Positions 51,253 through 59,861 of a stretch of 64,000 nt of DNA are shown here, in pieces. The translations under genes were made by a program, and so were the position numbers. The DNA is from JAUVPB01 sp965223695 (GTDB taxonomy: Bacteria; Actinomycetota; Thermoleophilia; Gaiellales; Gaiellaceae): positions 62,001 through 126,000 of the forward strand of contig CBDCXJ010000044.1 of the NCBI GenBank assembly GCA_965223695.1, written 5' to 3'. How positions within the stretch are numbered: position 1 is the first letter of the stretch; each line of letters begins with the position of its first letter. Under the pieces are notes generated by a model. The model ran no database searches. It was not told the DNA's origin and worked only from the letters and a program-made list of their open reading frames with translations.

Positions 51253-52389
51253 CTAGGCGCGTCGGACGCGTTCCCAGACGGCCTCGCGGCGGCCGGTCGC
51301 GAACTGCCAGAGGCCGCGCACGGTGGCGAGATTCGCACGGCAGAAGTAGTACGGGATGAACAGCAGACGGCTGCGTCGGCCGAGCCGCTCTGCCAGCCAG
51401 CCCAGCGCGGCGAGAGCGTAGAACCCCAGCTGCGCCACGAGCAGAGCGAGCGCCCAGACGTGATCGACTGCGAGCACCGCGTTGCTCGCGAGGGCCGCCA
51501 GCATCCACACCGGGACAAGTGGTCGCAGACCCTTGTGCGAGAGCAACTTGAAGGCGAGCCCCGGCTGGGTGCGAAGCATGCGCGGCAGCAGCTGTACGAG
51601 CGCCTGGGCGCGCCCGGTCACGAGGCGCGAGCGGCGGGTCAGCTCATCGCCGGAGGTCGCCGAGGCACGCTCCAGCGAGACCGCGTTCGGAGCGTAGATA
51701 ACGCGCCAGCCTGCGCTCGCGGCCATCATCGCCTGCACGAAGTCCTCGTTCATAGTGCCCTCGGGTGGCGCCGGGAAGGCGTCGCGACGAAACGCGATCA
51801 TCTCTCCGTTGACGCCGGTGGTCGAGCCGCTCGCGCTCTCCCAGGCGCGGATCTTTGCCTCGTAGCGCCAGTAGGCGCCCTCGACGGCGTCAAGAGGGCG
51901 GCCGCTGCCGTCGTCGATGACCTTCCTGCCTGTCACGACGCCAACGGCGGGGTCGGCGAACGGCGTGACGACGGCCCACGCCGAGTCGGCCGGGTAGCGG
52001 TTGTTCGCGTCCGAGAAGAGGAGTACTTCGCCGCGGGCGGCATCGGCACCGCGGTTCATTGCCGCCATCTTTCCGCGTCGCTCCGATTCGTGGATGACGG
52101 TCGCGCCGGTGGCCCGGGCCCGCTCAGGGGTTGCGTCATCGGAGCCGTCAGTGACCACGAGCAGCTCGAGTCTCTCGGCCGGGTAGTCGAGCGCGCGCAG
52201 GTTCTCGACGCGCGCTTCGATCTCGGACTCCTCGTTGAAGGCGAGGACGATCACGCTGAGCGCTGGTGCGAAGCCAGGCTCGGTGCGCAGCGGCCGCGGC
52301 CGCGCGTGCGCCAGCAGCGCCGCGACCGCCGGGTAGCCGACGAACGTATAGGCGAGCGCGGCAAGCGAGATCGCGAGAAGCGCGGTCAT
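51253..52389 (-). CDS. Glycosyltransferase family 2
   Basis: 378 residues. GT-A domain with LSVIVLAFNEESEIEARVEN, the DxD-equivalent LLFSDANNRY and the acceptor motif NEDFVQAMMAASAGWRV; QALVQLLPRM corresponds to the (Q/R)xxRW region of processive enzymes. An N-terminal TM (about 3-22) and C-terminal TM helices (about 290-345) anchor it. It is convergent with the Wzz gene. Donor and acceptor unknown. Confidence 0.88.
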   Translation of the reverse strand: MTALLAISLAALAYTFVGYPAVAALLAHARPRPLRTEPGFAPALSVIVLAFNEESEIEARVENLRALDYPAERLELLVVTDGSDDATPERARATGATVIHESERRGKMAAMNRGADAARGEVLLFSDANNRYPADSAWAVVTPFADPAVGVVTGRKVIDDGSGRPLDAVEGAYWRYEAKIRAWESASGSTTGVNGEMIAFRRDAFPAPPEGTMNEDFVQAMMAASAGWRVIYAPNAVSLERASATSGDELTRRSRLVTGRAQALVQLLPRMLRTQPGLAFKLLSHKGLRPLVPVWMLAALASNAVLAVDHVWALALLVAQLGFYALAALGWLAERLGRRSRLLFIPYYFCRANLATVRGLWQFATGRREAVWERVRRA

Positions 52390-52459
52390 GGTCTCACCTT
52401 ACGCCGCTCGAGCAGATCGGCATTCATTCGGACTAGATCGGCGGCGGGAGGCTAGCCCC

Positions 52460-54032
52460 TTGAGCAGCGTCGAGACGCCGCCACTCGAGTCAGCCGCGGA
52501 GGGCAGGCTCCAGCTGCCGCCCGGCGGCGGCTCACGCGAGCGCCTCGCGACCCTATTGCTGGTCGCGGGCGTTGTCGTCTCATCGATCGCTCTCGGCGGC
52601 ATCGCGGTCTGGAACCCGCTGTTCGCGATCGCCGTCGTCGCGGCGGCCGCACTCGGGCTCGCGGTCCTCATCCGCCCCGAGCTGGGGACTATGGTCACCC
52701 TCTTCCTCGTCTACGCCAGCGTTCCGGCGGTCGCCGTCAACTCGCAGGACCTCCCGCAGGCGGTCGGCGCGCTCGTGCCCTTCCTACTGGTGATCCCGGC
52801 CGCGTACTTCCTCTGGCGCGGGCAGGCCGTGATCTTCGACCGGAATCTGGGGCTGATCGTGCTGCTCTTCGCCGGCTCTGTCGCGTCGTCGCTGACCGCG
52901 GTCGACCAGGACGTCGCTCTGCGCAAGATGCTGACGCTCGCGCTCGAGGGCATCATCACCTACTTCCTCATCGTCAACGTCGTCAGGACGAAGAGCTCCC
53001 TGCGAATGGCGATCTGGACCTTGCTCGCTGTTGGCGCCATGCTCTCGAGCCTCTCGGTGCTGCAGGCTGCAACGGGAACGTTCGACCTTCCCTACGGCGG
53101 GTTCGCGCTCGTGGGCTCCGACTTCTTCCGTGGCCTCACGGACACGCCGCGGCTCGCGGGCCCGCTGGGCGACCCCAACTACTACGCGCAGATCCTGGTC
53201 GCGCTCGTGCCGATGGCGCTGCTCCGGATGCGTGACGAGGCGAGCCCCCTGCTGAAGCTGACGGCGGCGACGACCGTGGGCCTGCTGCTCGCCGCGATCG
53301 GGCTCACCTACTCGCGCGGCGCGGCCCTCGCGCTGGGGGCGATCCTCGTCCTGATGGTCGTCTACCGCTACACCAAGGTGCGCAATGCGCTCCTCGCCGC
53401 TGTTGCCGCCGGGCTGCTGATCGCGTCGATTCCCGATCTGCGTGACCGCGTCACCTCGATCTCTGACGTCGGTGCGAGCGCAACGAGCGTCGAGGGCGAC
53501 AACCCCGAGGCCGACGAGTCGGTCAGGGCGCGCTGGACCGAGACGCGCGCCGCCGCGCTCGCCTTCGCCGACCAGCCGATTCTGGGCGTCGGCCCCGAGA
53601 ACTTCCCGCTCGTCTACCAGGAGTACGCGGCCCGGATCGGCGTCGGGATCCATACGCGCGTCCGCTCGGGTGAAGCTCGCGGCGAGATCCCCGAGCGCGA
53701 GGCGCACAACCTCTTTGTCGGGATCGCCGCCGACCTGGGTCTGGTCGGGCTTATCGCGTTCCTCGCGATTCTCTGGACGGCGATGTCCGGTCTCTCGCGG
53801 ATTCGCCGGCGCGCCGCGGCGATCGATCCCGAGATAGCGAACTACGCGACGAGCTTCTTCCTCGCTCTCGTTGCCTACAGTTGTCGCCGGGCTATTCCTG
53901 TCGCTGGCCTTCGAGCGTTACCTGTGGCTGTTGCTCGCCCTCTCGACCGCGACCGTCCTGATCGGTCGGCGCGTGCTGCGGAGCGCTCAGGACAGGGCCG
54001 CGCGCAGGAACGCCGCGACCCTGTCGAGCTGA
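52460..54032 (+). pseudogene. O-antigen ligase/Wzy-type polymerase, frameshifted near the C terminus
   Basis: A polytopic membrane protein of about 520 residues with the Wzy_C/O-antigen ligase signature GLTYSRGAALALGAI, and ILGVGPENFPLVYQEY plus REAHNLFVGIAADLGLVG (the essential Arg and His regions). TTG start behind GGGAGG with 8 nt spacing. At about 53880 an extra T shifts the frame: AYSVAGLFLSLAFERYLWLLLAL is recovered in the neighbouring frame and ends at TGA 54030-54032; the original frame runs on as non-homologous basic sequence antisense to the next gene. Either a real inactivation of the last TM helix or a sequence error. Confidence 0.75.
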
Positions 54033-55228
54033 GCCTCGAGCGTCTCGCTTCCTGCCCGCGCGAGTCCCTCGCCGATCAGGGCCGAGCGCAGATCTGCGTC
54101 GAGGCGGAGGCGCTCGAGCGCGTCGACGGCCGCCTGGGCGTCGTCGGGGGGAATGAGCAGCCCGTTGCTCTCATGCTCGATCGCGCCCGCGACCCCGCCG
54201 ACCGCGGTCGCCACGATCGGTGCTCCGGCGGCCTGCGCCTCGGCCAGCACTTGCGGCAGCCCCTCGGTGCGCGACACGTGCAAGAACGCGTGCGCGCGCC
54301 GGTACTCGTCCCAGAGCTTCGGGCCGTTCGCGACGTAACCGGCTAGGTCGACCACGTCCCCGAGCTCGAGCGCAGCCACTCGCTCGCCCAGTGCGCCGTG
54401 GAGCGGGCCATCGCCGATCACCCTCAGCCTCCAGCCGGGGAACCGCTCGCGAAGCCGAGCTGCGATCTCGGCGAGCAGAAGTGGGTTCTTCTCGGCGTCC
54501 AGGCGACCGACGCTCAGGACACGCAGCTCACCGTCCCAGCGCTTGTCGCGTGCGCCGTCCAGATCGGCGAGATCCCCGGAGGAGATCAGCGAGAAACCCG
54601 TCTCGAGAACCGGCGCGCCGCGCCCGTAGGCAGCTGCGAGCTCGTGACCGAGAGCGACGGTCGGGCAGTGCCGAGCCAAGCGGCGAAAGGCCTGCTCGAG
54701 CCCGCGCGCGACCGGGACCGCCCACGCCCAGAGCCGGCTTGGCAGCCGGTGGCGGATGTAGCTCGGGTAGTCCTGCCGCACGCCGAGCACGACCGGCGTT
54801 CCGTGGCGGCGGGCGGCGCGCGCGAGGCCAACAGCGACTGGGTGAGGCCCAAATACCCAGACCAGATCGAGTGAATCCAACTCGGCCAGAAACGAGTGTC
54901 GGGCGCTGCGGTATGCCCGCAGCTGGCCACCGATCGACGTAATCCGTGGGTAGTGGGGTAGCTCGACGAAGCGCACGCCTTCGCGCGGAAGCCGATAGTG
55001 GCTGCGGTCGGGCTCGGGCTTCACCCTGCCGAAGAGGACGACCTCGTCGACACGCGGCGGGAGGGCTGTTACGAAGCGGATGAAGGCCTGGTGGGTCGAG
55101 AGGCCATCTGGATCGCGGCGATAGAGCAGATCGGAGAACACGCCGACTCGGCTGCGCGGAGACGAGCTCGCGATAGCGGTTTGGTCGCTGTCGCCGGGGC
55201 CTGGTGCGCGCGCTGTCTTGTCGCTCAC
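53987..55228 (-). CDS. Glycosyltransferase family 4 (GT-B)
   Basis: 413 residues. N-terminal half ends in VWVFGPHPVAVGLARAAR; the C-terminal nucleotide-sugar domain has RVLSVGRLDAEKNPLLLAEI and SRTEGLPQVLAEAQAAGAPI (the E-x7-E region), followed by ATAVGGVAGAIEHESNGLL. A retaining GT-B enzyme of the polysaccharide locus. GTG start overlaps the stop of the deacetylase gene (GTGA). Its 3' end overlaps the polymerase gene on the other strand by about 46 bp. Confidence 0.88.
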   Translation of the reverse strand: MSDKTARAPGPGDSDQTAIASSSPRSRVGVFSDLLYRRDPDGLSTHQAFIRFVTALPPRVDEVVLFGRVKPEPDRSHYRLPREGVRFVELPHYPRITSIGGQLRAYRSARHSFLAELDSLDLVWVFGPHPVAVGLARAARRHGTPVVLGVRQDYPSYIRHRLPSRLWAWAVPVARGLEQAFRRLARHCPTVALGHELAAAYGRGAPVLETGFSLISSGDLADLDGARDKRWDGELRVLSVGRLDAEKNPLLLAEIAARLRERFPGWRLRVIGDGPLHGALGERVAALELGDVVDLAGYVANGPKLWDEYRRAHAFLHVSRTEGLPQVLAEAQAAGAPIVATAVGGVAGAIEHESNGLLIPPDDAQAAVDALERLRLDADLRSALIGEGLARAGSETLEAQLDRVAAFLRAALS

Positions 55229-56220
55229 GGGCCGACCGGCAGCAGCTGCGCGCGCAGTAGCGGCAGCGTCGCGCGCACGCCCACGTTGATCCGATTGAGC
55301 CGCAGGGGGTTGTCCTGCGCCAGGCTGTTGCGTCCTCGGCGGGTCGTGAAGGCGACCTCGAACGGCGAGGCCTCGAGCCCTTCGAGCAGCTCCTCGGTAT
55401 GCGAGCCTCCGGGGTAGGCGAGCGCGGGCGGGGCCTCGCCGAGCCGTTCGACGAGGTCGGCGTGCGAGCCCTCGGCCTCGCGAAGCGCTTCCTCGAGCGG
55501 GAGCTTCGCGAGGAGCGGGTGGGTCTGTGTGTGAGCGGCGAGCGTGACGCCGGCGCTCTGGAGCTCGACGAGCTCTGCCCAGGAGAGGACTGCCGGGCCG
55601 GGTGGCGGCGCCTCGAGCGAGCGACAGAGGGCGTCGACCTCGGCGAGCGCCTGGCGATGGTCGATCTCCTCGAGCGCTCGCCCGATCGATCGGCGCGCGT
55701 GAGCGCGCTCCGAGTCGGTGCCAAGCGAGAAGGTGCCCACTCCCGTTGTCACGCTCTGGTGCGCCCCGGCCCTGAACAACGCGGCATGGAGGCGGTCCCA
55801 CCAGAAGTGGCGGTCCGGCTGGTCGGGATAGGCCGTTGGAACGAACAGCGTCACCGGCAGCTCGTAGCGCGCCAGGCTTGGCCAGGCGTGCGTTGCGAAG
55901 TCGGTGTAGGCGTCGTCGAAGGTGATCAGAATCGCGCCCGGCACCAGCTCTCGTTCTCCGCGGACGGCATCCACGACGTCGTCGAGCGACACGACCCGGC
56001 TGGTCGACGCCAGGTACGAAACCTGCTCGACGAAGGCGGACGGCGTTGCACTCAGGAGCGCCGGATGGAGGTCGGCTCGCTCGTCACGGTCGGCGACGCG
56101 GTGGTACATGAGGATGTGGAGTGAGCTCCTTCGAGGGCGAAGAACACGCTCGAGCAGCGAGACGGCCGCTCGCGTTGGAGCGCTGGCGCCGAGTCGTCTG
56201 GCGACACCTCGTACGCTCAT
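55225..56220 (-). CDS. Polysaccharide deacetylase family protein (NodB-like)
   Basis: 331 residues. Hallmarks: LHILMYHRVADRDERADLHP, LITFDDAYTDF (the catalytic Asp pair), AAHTQTHPLLAK (metal H-x3-H) and ALAYPGGSHTEELLEGL. CE4-type enzymes remove N- or O-acetyl groups from polysaccharides. It lies in operon with the GT4 gene. The start ATG is chosen because upstream codons fall in the palindromic noncoding segment. Confidence 0.85.
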   Translation of the reverse strand: MSVRGVARRLGASAPTRAAVSLLERVLRPRRSSLHILMYHRVADRDERADLHPALLSATPSAFVEQVSYLASTSRVVSLDDVVDAVRGERELVPGAILITFDDAYTDFATHAWPSLARYELPVTLFVPTAYPDQPDRHFWWDRLHAALFRAGAHQSVTTGVGTFSLGTDSERAHARRSIGRALEEIDHRQALAEVDALCRSLEAPPPGPAVLSWAELVELQSAGVTLAAHTQTHPLLAKLPLEEALREAEGSHADLVERLGEAPPALAYPGGSHTEELLEGLEASPFEVAFTTRRGRNSLAQDNPLRLNRINVGVRATLPLLRAQLLPVGP

Positions 56221-56392
56221 CTGCGAGCCCCGATGGACCGTTTGCTCACTCCCGACATGATGGCAACTCCTTCGGAGTTGCCACGGGAACGCCGCGGCGT
56301 TCCCGTGGCCTTGGCGGCGAATTGTGCGGAGTTGCTTGTGGGAACGCGGCAACGCCTGCGCGTTTCCGTGGCGGCGACGTCGCGTGGCTGCG
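56221..56392. repeat. Noncoding palindrome cluster
   Basis: 172 bases between the deacetylase and sugar transferase genes. It holds a 9-bp hairpin GGCAACTCC-TTC-GGAGTTGCC (56262-56282), abutted by a perfect 28-bp palindrome centred on CCG/CGG (56281-56308), and a third imperfect stem (GGAACGCG with CGCGTTTCC, about 56341-56374). GGCAAC and GGGAAC modules recur here and resemble the hairpin at 43445, suggesting a dispersed REP-like element. Confidence 0.5.
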
Positions 56393-57010
56393 TCAGGCGC
56401 CGGTGCGGCGGAAGACCGACGCTACGGTCAGTGCGAGAATCCGAAAGTCGAGCGCGAGCGACTGGGCCTCGATGTAAGCGATGTCGAGGCGCAAGCGCTC
56501 GTCGAAGGACATCTCGTGGCGGCCCGTTACTTGCCAGAGACCGGTGATGCCGGGAACGACCTCGAGTCGACGCGTGTGCCAGAGGTCGTACGTGCTCGCG
56601 GCAAACGATGTCGGCCGTGGGCCGACGAGCGTCATGTCGCCCGTCAGCACGTTCAGGAGCTGAGGGAGCTCGTCGAGGCTCGTCTTGCGCAGGAAGCGCC
56701 CCACGCGGGTAACGCGCGGATCATCGACGACCTTGAAGTCGGGCGCGGTCAGCAGGTTGAGATGCGCCAGCTCGGCCTTGAGCTCCTCGGCGTTCTTGAC
56801 CATCGTGCGGAACTTCCACATGCCAAAGCGGCTGCCGTGTAATCCGGTGCGCTGCTGGCGGAACAGCGCCGCTCCTGGCGTGTCGATGCGTATCGCGAGG
56901 GCGATCAGGCCCATAAGCGGGAGCACCACAGGAAGGGCGACGATGCTCAGCAGCAGGTCGACCGATCGCTTGAGCAGGCGATACGGCTGCTTCGATGCTC
57001 GGGGCGCCAT
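56393..57010 (-). CDS. Undecaprenyl-phosphate sugar phosphotransferase (bacterial sugar transferase)
   Basis: 205 residues: a single N-terminal membrane helix (LLKRSVDLLLSIVALPVVLPL) and the cytoplasmic catalytic domain with FGMWKFRTMV, RVGRFLRKTSLDELPQLLNVL and GDMTLVGPRP, then PGITGLWQVTGR. Small PglC/WbaP-type phosphoglycosyl transferases start glycan assembly by moving a phosphosugar onto the lipid carrier, so this is probably the priming enzyme of the locus. ATG start at the beginning of homology. Confidence 0.92.
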   Translation of the reverse strand: MAPRASKQPYRLLKRSVDLLLSIVALPVVLPLMGLIALAIRIDTPGAALFRQQRTGLHGSRFGMWKFRTMVKNAEELKAELAHLNLLTAPDFKVVDDPRVTRVGRFLRKTSLDELPQLLNVLTGDMTLVGPRPTSFAASTYDLWHTRRLEVVPGITGLWQVTGRHEMSFDERLRLDIAYIEAQSLALDFRILALTVASVFRRTGA

Positions 57011-57015
57011 CGTGT

Positions 57016-58092
57016 CTAGCGCGCTGTGTCTTGTGCGTCGGTCACGAGTTGCTTGTCGCTCGCCCGCTCGCCGTTGCCGCCCGGATCGCCGTTGGTGCTC
57101 GCGTTTCCGTTGCCGGTCGGCGGTGCGGGAGCGATCTCGGTCCACTCGATCGCGCCGCCGCGATGGCGGGTGCGCCGGCGCAGCAACCGTCGAAGGTCGA
57201 GGCGGCGTCGGCCGTGGTCGCTGCCGTTGCCGTTCGACGAGGCGTGAACCTCGCCAAGCATGTCGGCGTCGCCGAGCACGAGCTCGATCAGCAGTCCGCC
57301 GGTAAGGCCGTCTTCGGGGAAGCAGGCAATCGTGGTCGAGAGCTCGACGCCCACCGCTGCCGCGAGGCGTCTGACGAAGCCCGTCGCATGGTTGCGATCG
57401 CATTCGGGTAGCAGGTAGACGAAATCTCCGTCGGATACCCAGACGCGGTCGAGCACACGCAAGCATGAGCTGAGCTGCTTGCGTACGAGCTCGCTTGTTG
57501 GACCGTGCCCGTTCTGCGCATGCATATGGTTGGTGCGCGAGCGGACGTACTTTCGCAGCTTCCGCCCTCGCGCGGCCCAGAAGCTGCTCCACTCGATGCC
57601 GCCGAGGTCGACGTAGGGCATCGGCGTGGCCGGGCCCGTGACCGTCGCGAGCGGCCCGGCCGCCTCGCACAGCGACGTGTGCCAGCTCGAGCCGATCTCG
57701 GTTCCGTGAAAGACGGCCGTCAACCATTCATCGGATCGCTCACGCAGTAGCGCGCTCACGCTGCGCGAGAACGCAGCCTCGTCCTCCTCGCGACACGCCG
57801 GCTGAAAGTGGTCGCCGAGGTCGGCACCTGCAAAGCGCAATACCCGTGAGCGGCGGGTGCGAACGAGCGGAAGAACACCCTGGCACTCGCCGTCGGTGCT
57901 ACCCGACACGATCACGAATGGCTCGGCCTCGTCGCTGTAGTGGTCGAACCAGGCGCGGTACCACTCTGGTGTCACGAACGGGTTGCCGCGCTCTTCGGCG
58001 AGCTCGCGCCAGGCATCGTCCCAGGCTTCGAGCTCCTCGAGCCGGGTGATGAGCTGGACCGCGTTGGGAGCCCGTGTCTGAAGCGCACGCAC
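57016..58092 (-). CDS. Chimeric protein: CelD/FemAB-like acetyltransferase half plus degenerate GGDEF-like domain
   Basis: 358 residues. Residues about 10-185 match the N-terminal half of CelD/BioF2-like GNAT proteins of polysaccharide loci (NPFVTPEWYRAWFDHY, and MPYVDLGGIEWSSFW followed by GRKLRKYVRSRTNHM). The expected second GNAT half is absent. Instead residues about 205-275 read as a degenerate GGDEF domain: VRKQLSSCLRVLDR, then SDGDF in place of GGDEF, VYLLPECDRNHATGFVRRLA, and STTIACFPEDGLT. The rest is a low-complexity Arg/Gly/Asn tail. The GNAT active part and GGDEF catalytic residues are both missing, so it is probably inactive in both respects or regulatory. Its junction (about 188-198) suggests an in-frame deletion between two genes. 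Confidence 0.6.
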   Translation of the reverse strand: MRALQTRAPNAVQLITRLEELEAWDDAWRELAEERGNPFVTPEWYRAWFDHYSDEAEPFVIVSGSTDGECQGVLPLVRTRRSRVLRFAGADLGDHFQPACREEDEAAFSRSVSALLRERSDEWLTAVFHGTEIGSSWHTSLCEAAGPLATVTGPATPMPYVDLGGIEWSSFWAARGRKLRKYVRSRTNHMHAQNGHGPTSELVRKQLSSCLRVLDRVWVSDGDFVYLLPECDRNHATGFVRRLAAAVGVELSTTIACFPEDGLTGGLLIELVLGDADMLGEVHASSNGNGSDHGRRRLDLRRLLRRRTRHRGGAIEWTEIAPAPPTGNGNASTNGDPGGNGERASDKQLVTDAQDTAR

Positions 58093-58190
58093 TGCTTTGG
58101 ATTGTGTAGGGCTAGGCCGACGGAGTCGAGGCGAAGCTCACGACCGCGCCCGGCCCGGATGCGCCTCAGCCCTCCGGCCGGCCGCGATGC

Positions 58191-58236
58191 TAGCCTCCAA
58201 GAGCCTTTAACTCGGTCCAGAGAGGCCGGAAAGGAG
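58191..58236 (+). promoter_or_regulatory. pyr operon promoter box and PyrR-binding loop
   Basis: TAGCCT at 58191-58196 is a likely -10 box, giving an RNA that starts about 58203. The leader contains GGUCCAGAGAGGCCGG (58214-58229), the UCCAGAGAGGCU-type loop with flanking stem that PyrR recognises in Bacillus and mycobacteria, and it runs into the ribosome site GGAAAGGAG of pyrR. With no room for a terminator/antiterminator pair, UMP-PyrR probably blocks translation initiation. Confidence 0.75.
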
Positions 58237-58242
58237 TCGTAC

Positions 58243-58824
58243 GTGGCTGCCCAAGACCTGCTCGGTAAGACCCTGCTCGACCGTGAGGCGCTCGGCCGAA
58301 CGATCGCTCGCATCGCTCACGAGATAGCCGAGCGAAACAGCGACCTCACCAGTCTCGCCCTCGTCGGAATTCACACGCGAGGCGTGCCGATCGCCCATCG
58401 GCTGCGCCGGCTGATTGCGGAGTTCACCGATGTCGAGCCCGAGCTCGGCACGATCGACATCACCTTCCACCGTGATGACCTGCATGTGCGAGCCAACGGC
58501 ACTGCCCCTGTCGTGCAGCCGGTCGTCAAGGCAACCAGGCTCGACTTCCAGCTCGAGGGCACGACCTGCGTGCTCGTCGACGACGTGATGTACACCGGGC
58601 GCACCGCGCGCGCCGCGATCGAGACGCTCTTCTCCTACGGACGCCCCGCGCGCGTACAGCTCGCCTGCATCGCAGACCGAGGCCATCGCGAGCTACCCAT
58701 TCGACCCGACTACGTTGGCAAGAACCTGCCGACCTCACGTGACGAGCGGATCCAGGTGCAGCTCGTCGAAATCGACGAGGTCGACCGCGTGATTCTCGTC
58801 AAGGAGGAGGAAGACAGTGCCTGA
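58243..58824 (+). CDS. pyrR: Bifunctional pyr operon regulator / uracil phosphoribosyltransferase PyrR
   Basis: 193 residues, phosphoribosyltransferase fold: LALVGIHTRGVPIAHRL, the PRPP loop VLVDDVMYTGRTARAA and DRGHRELPIRPDYVGKNLPT, the conserved PyrR C-terminal signature. It binds the pyr leader RNA when UMP is high. GTG start with GGAAAGGAG 8 nt upstream. It overlaps pyrB by 8 nt. Confidence 0.96.
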   Translation: MAAQDLLGKTLLDREALGRTIARIAHEIAERNSDLTSLALVGIHTRGVPIAHRLRRLIAEFTDVEPELGTIDITFHRDDLHVRANGTAPVVQPVVKATRLDFQLEGTTCVLVDDVMYTGRTARAAIETLFSYGRPARVQLACIADRGHRELPIRPDYVGKNLPTSRDERIQVQLVEIDEVDRVILVKEEEDSA

Positions 58825-59827
58825 GGAGACCACGCTTCGGCCGGTACTGCGCGACGAGCTGCTGCCGCCGTCTCGCAGTGCTCGGCGCCACCTGATCTCG
58901 ATCGCCGAGCTCGAGCGCGACGACGTCGAGCGCATCCTTGGGCTCGCACGCACCTTCTCGCGTTCGCTCGATCGTGACCTGAAGAAGCTTCCGACCCTGC
59001 GCGGGCGGACGATCATCAACCTCTTCTACGAGCCCTCGACGCGGACGTCGTCGAGCTTCGAGCTGGCCGCCAAGCGGCTCTCTGCGGACGTGATGTCGAT
59101 CAAGGCCACCGGCTCCTCGACCGAGAAGGGCGAGTCGCTCAAGGACACGGCGCTAACGCTCGACGCCTACGACCCCGACATCGTCGTCATCCGCCACGCG
59201 TCGATCGGCGCGCCGAATGTCGTTGCCCGCTATGTCGACGCGCACGTCGTCAACGCCGGCGATGGCAAGCACCAGCACCCGACCCAGGCGTTGCTCGACC
59301 TGCACACGATTGACGAGGAGTTCGGGGCGACCGACGGTCTTCACGTCGCGATCGTCGGCGACGTCCTTCACTCACGCGTCGCACGCTCGAACATCCAGGC
59401 GCTCGTGCTCATGGGCGCGCAGGTCACGCTCGTGGGGCCGCCTGCGCTGATGCCGCGGGGAATCGAGGCGCTCGGCTGCGAGGTCGCTCACGATATTGAT
59501 GCGATCCAGTTCGCCGACGTCGTCTACGTCCTACGGATGCAGCGCGAGCGCATGGAGGCGGGCGCCAACTTCGTGCCGTCGCTGCGCGAGTACTCGGCAC
59601 GGTGGGGAGTCACCCCGGAGCGGCTCTCGAGCGGACAGCGCGTCATGCACCCGGGGCCGATGAACCGCGGTGTCGAGATCGCCCCCGAGGTCGCCGACGC
59701 GGCCTCGTCGCTCATTCAGCGCCAGGTGCGAAGCGGGCTCGTCGTGCGGATGGCCGTCCTCTACGACCTGCTGACCGGTGGCCCCGTTGTGGCGGCGACG
59801 CCGGCAATCGTCAGCGAGGTGGCCTGA
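58817..59827 (+). CDS. pyrB: Aspartate carbamoyltransferase catalytic subunit
   Basis: 336 residues. Carbamoyl-phosphate motif YEPSTRTSSSFE, KHQHPTQALLDL and VIVG-type second-domain strand VAIVGDVLHSRVARSN; HPGPMNRGVEI closes the active site. Condenses carbamoyl phosphate with aspartate, the committed step of pyrimidine synthesis. No pyrI regulatory subunit nearby. A GTG starts inside the end of pyrR; about 25 residues precede the usual start of homology. Confidence 0.96.
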   Translation: MPEETTLRPVLRDELLPPSRSARRHLISIAELERDDVERILGLARTFSRSLDRDLKKLPTLRGRTIINLFYEPSTRTSSSFELAAKRLSADVMSIKATGSSTEKGESLKDTALTLDAYDPDIVVIRHASIGAPNVVARYVDAHVVNAGDGKHQHPTQALLDLHTIDEEFGATDGLHVAIVGDVLHSRVARSNIQALVLMGAQVTLVGPPALMPRGIEALGCEVAHDIDAIQFADVVYVLRMQRERMEAGANFVPSLREYSARWGVTPERLSSGQRVMHPGPMNRGVEIAPEVADAASSLIQRQVRSGLVVRMAVLYDLLTGGPVVAATPAIVSEVA

Positions 59828-59861
59828 TGCATACCCGGCCCGGGCCAGCGAGGGAGCGCCG

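Noticed and set aside
54033..54346. Extension of the polymerase reading frame to 54346
   Set aside because: It is non-homologous, antisense to the glycosyltransferase gene, and arises from the frameshift; the membrane homology ends in the other frame.
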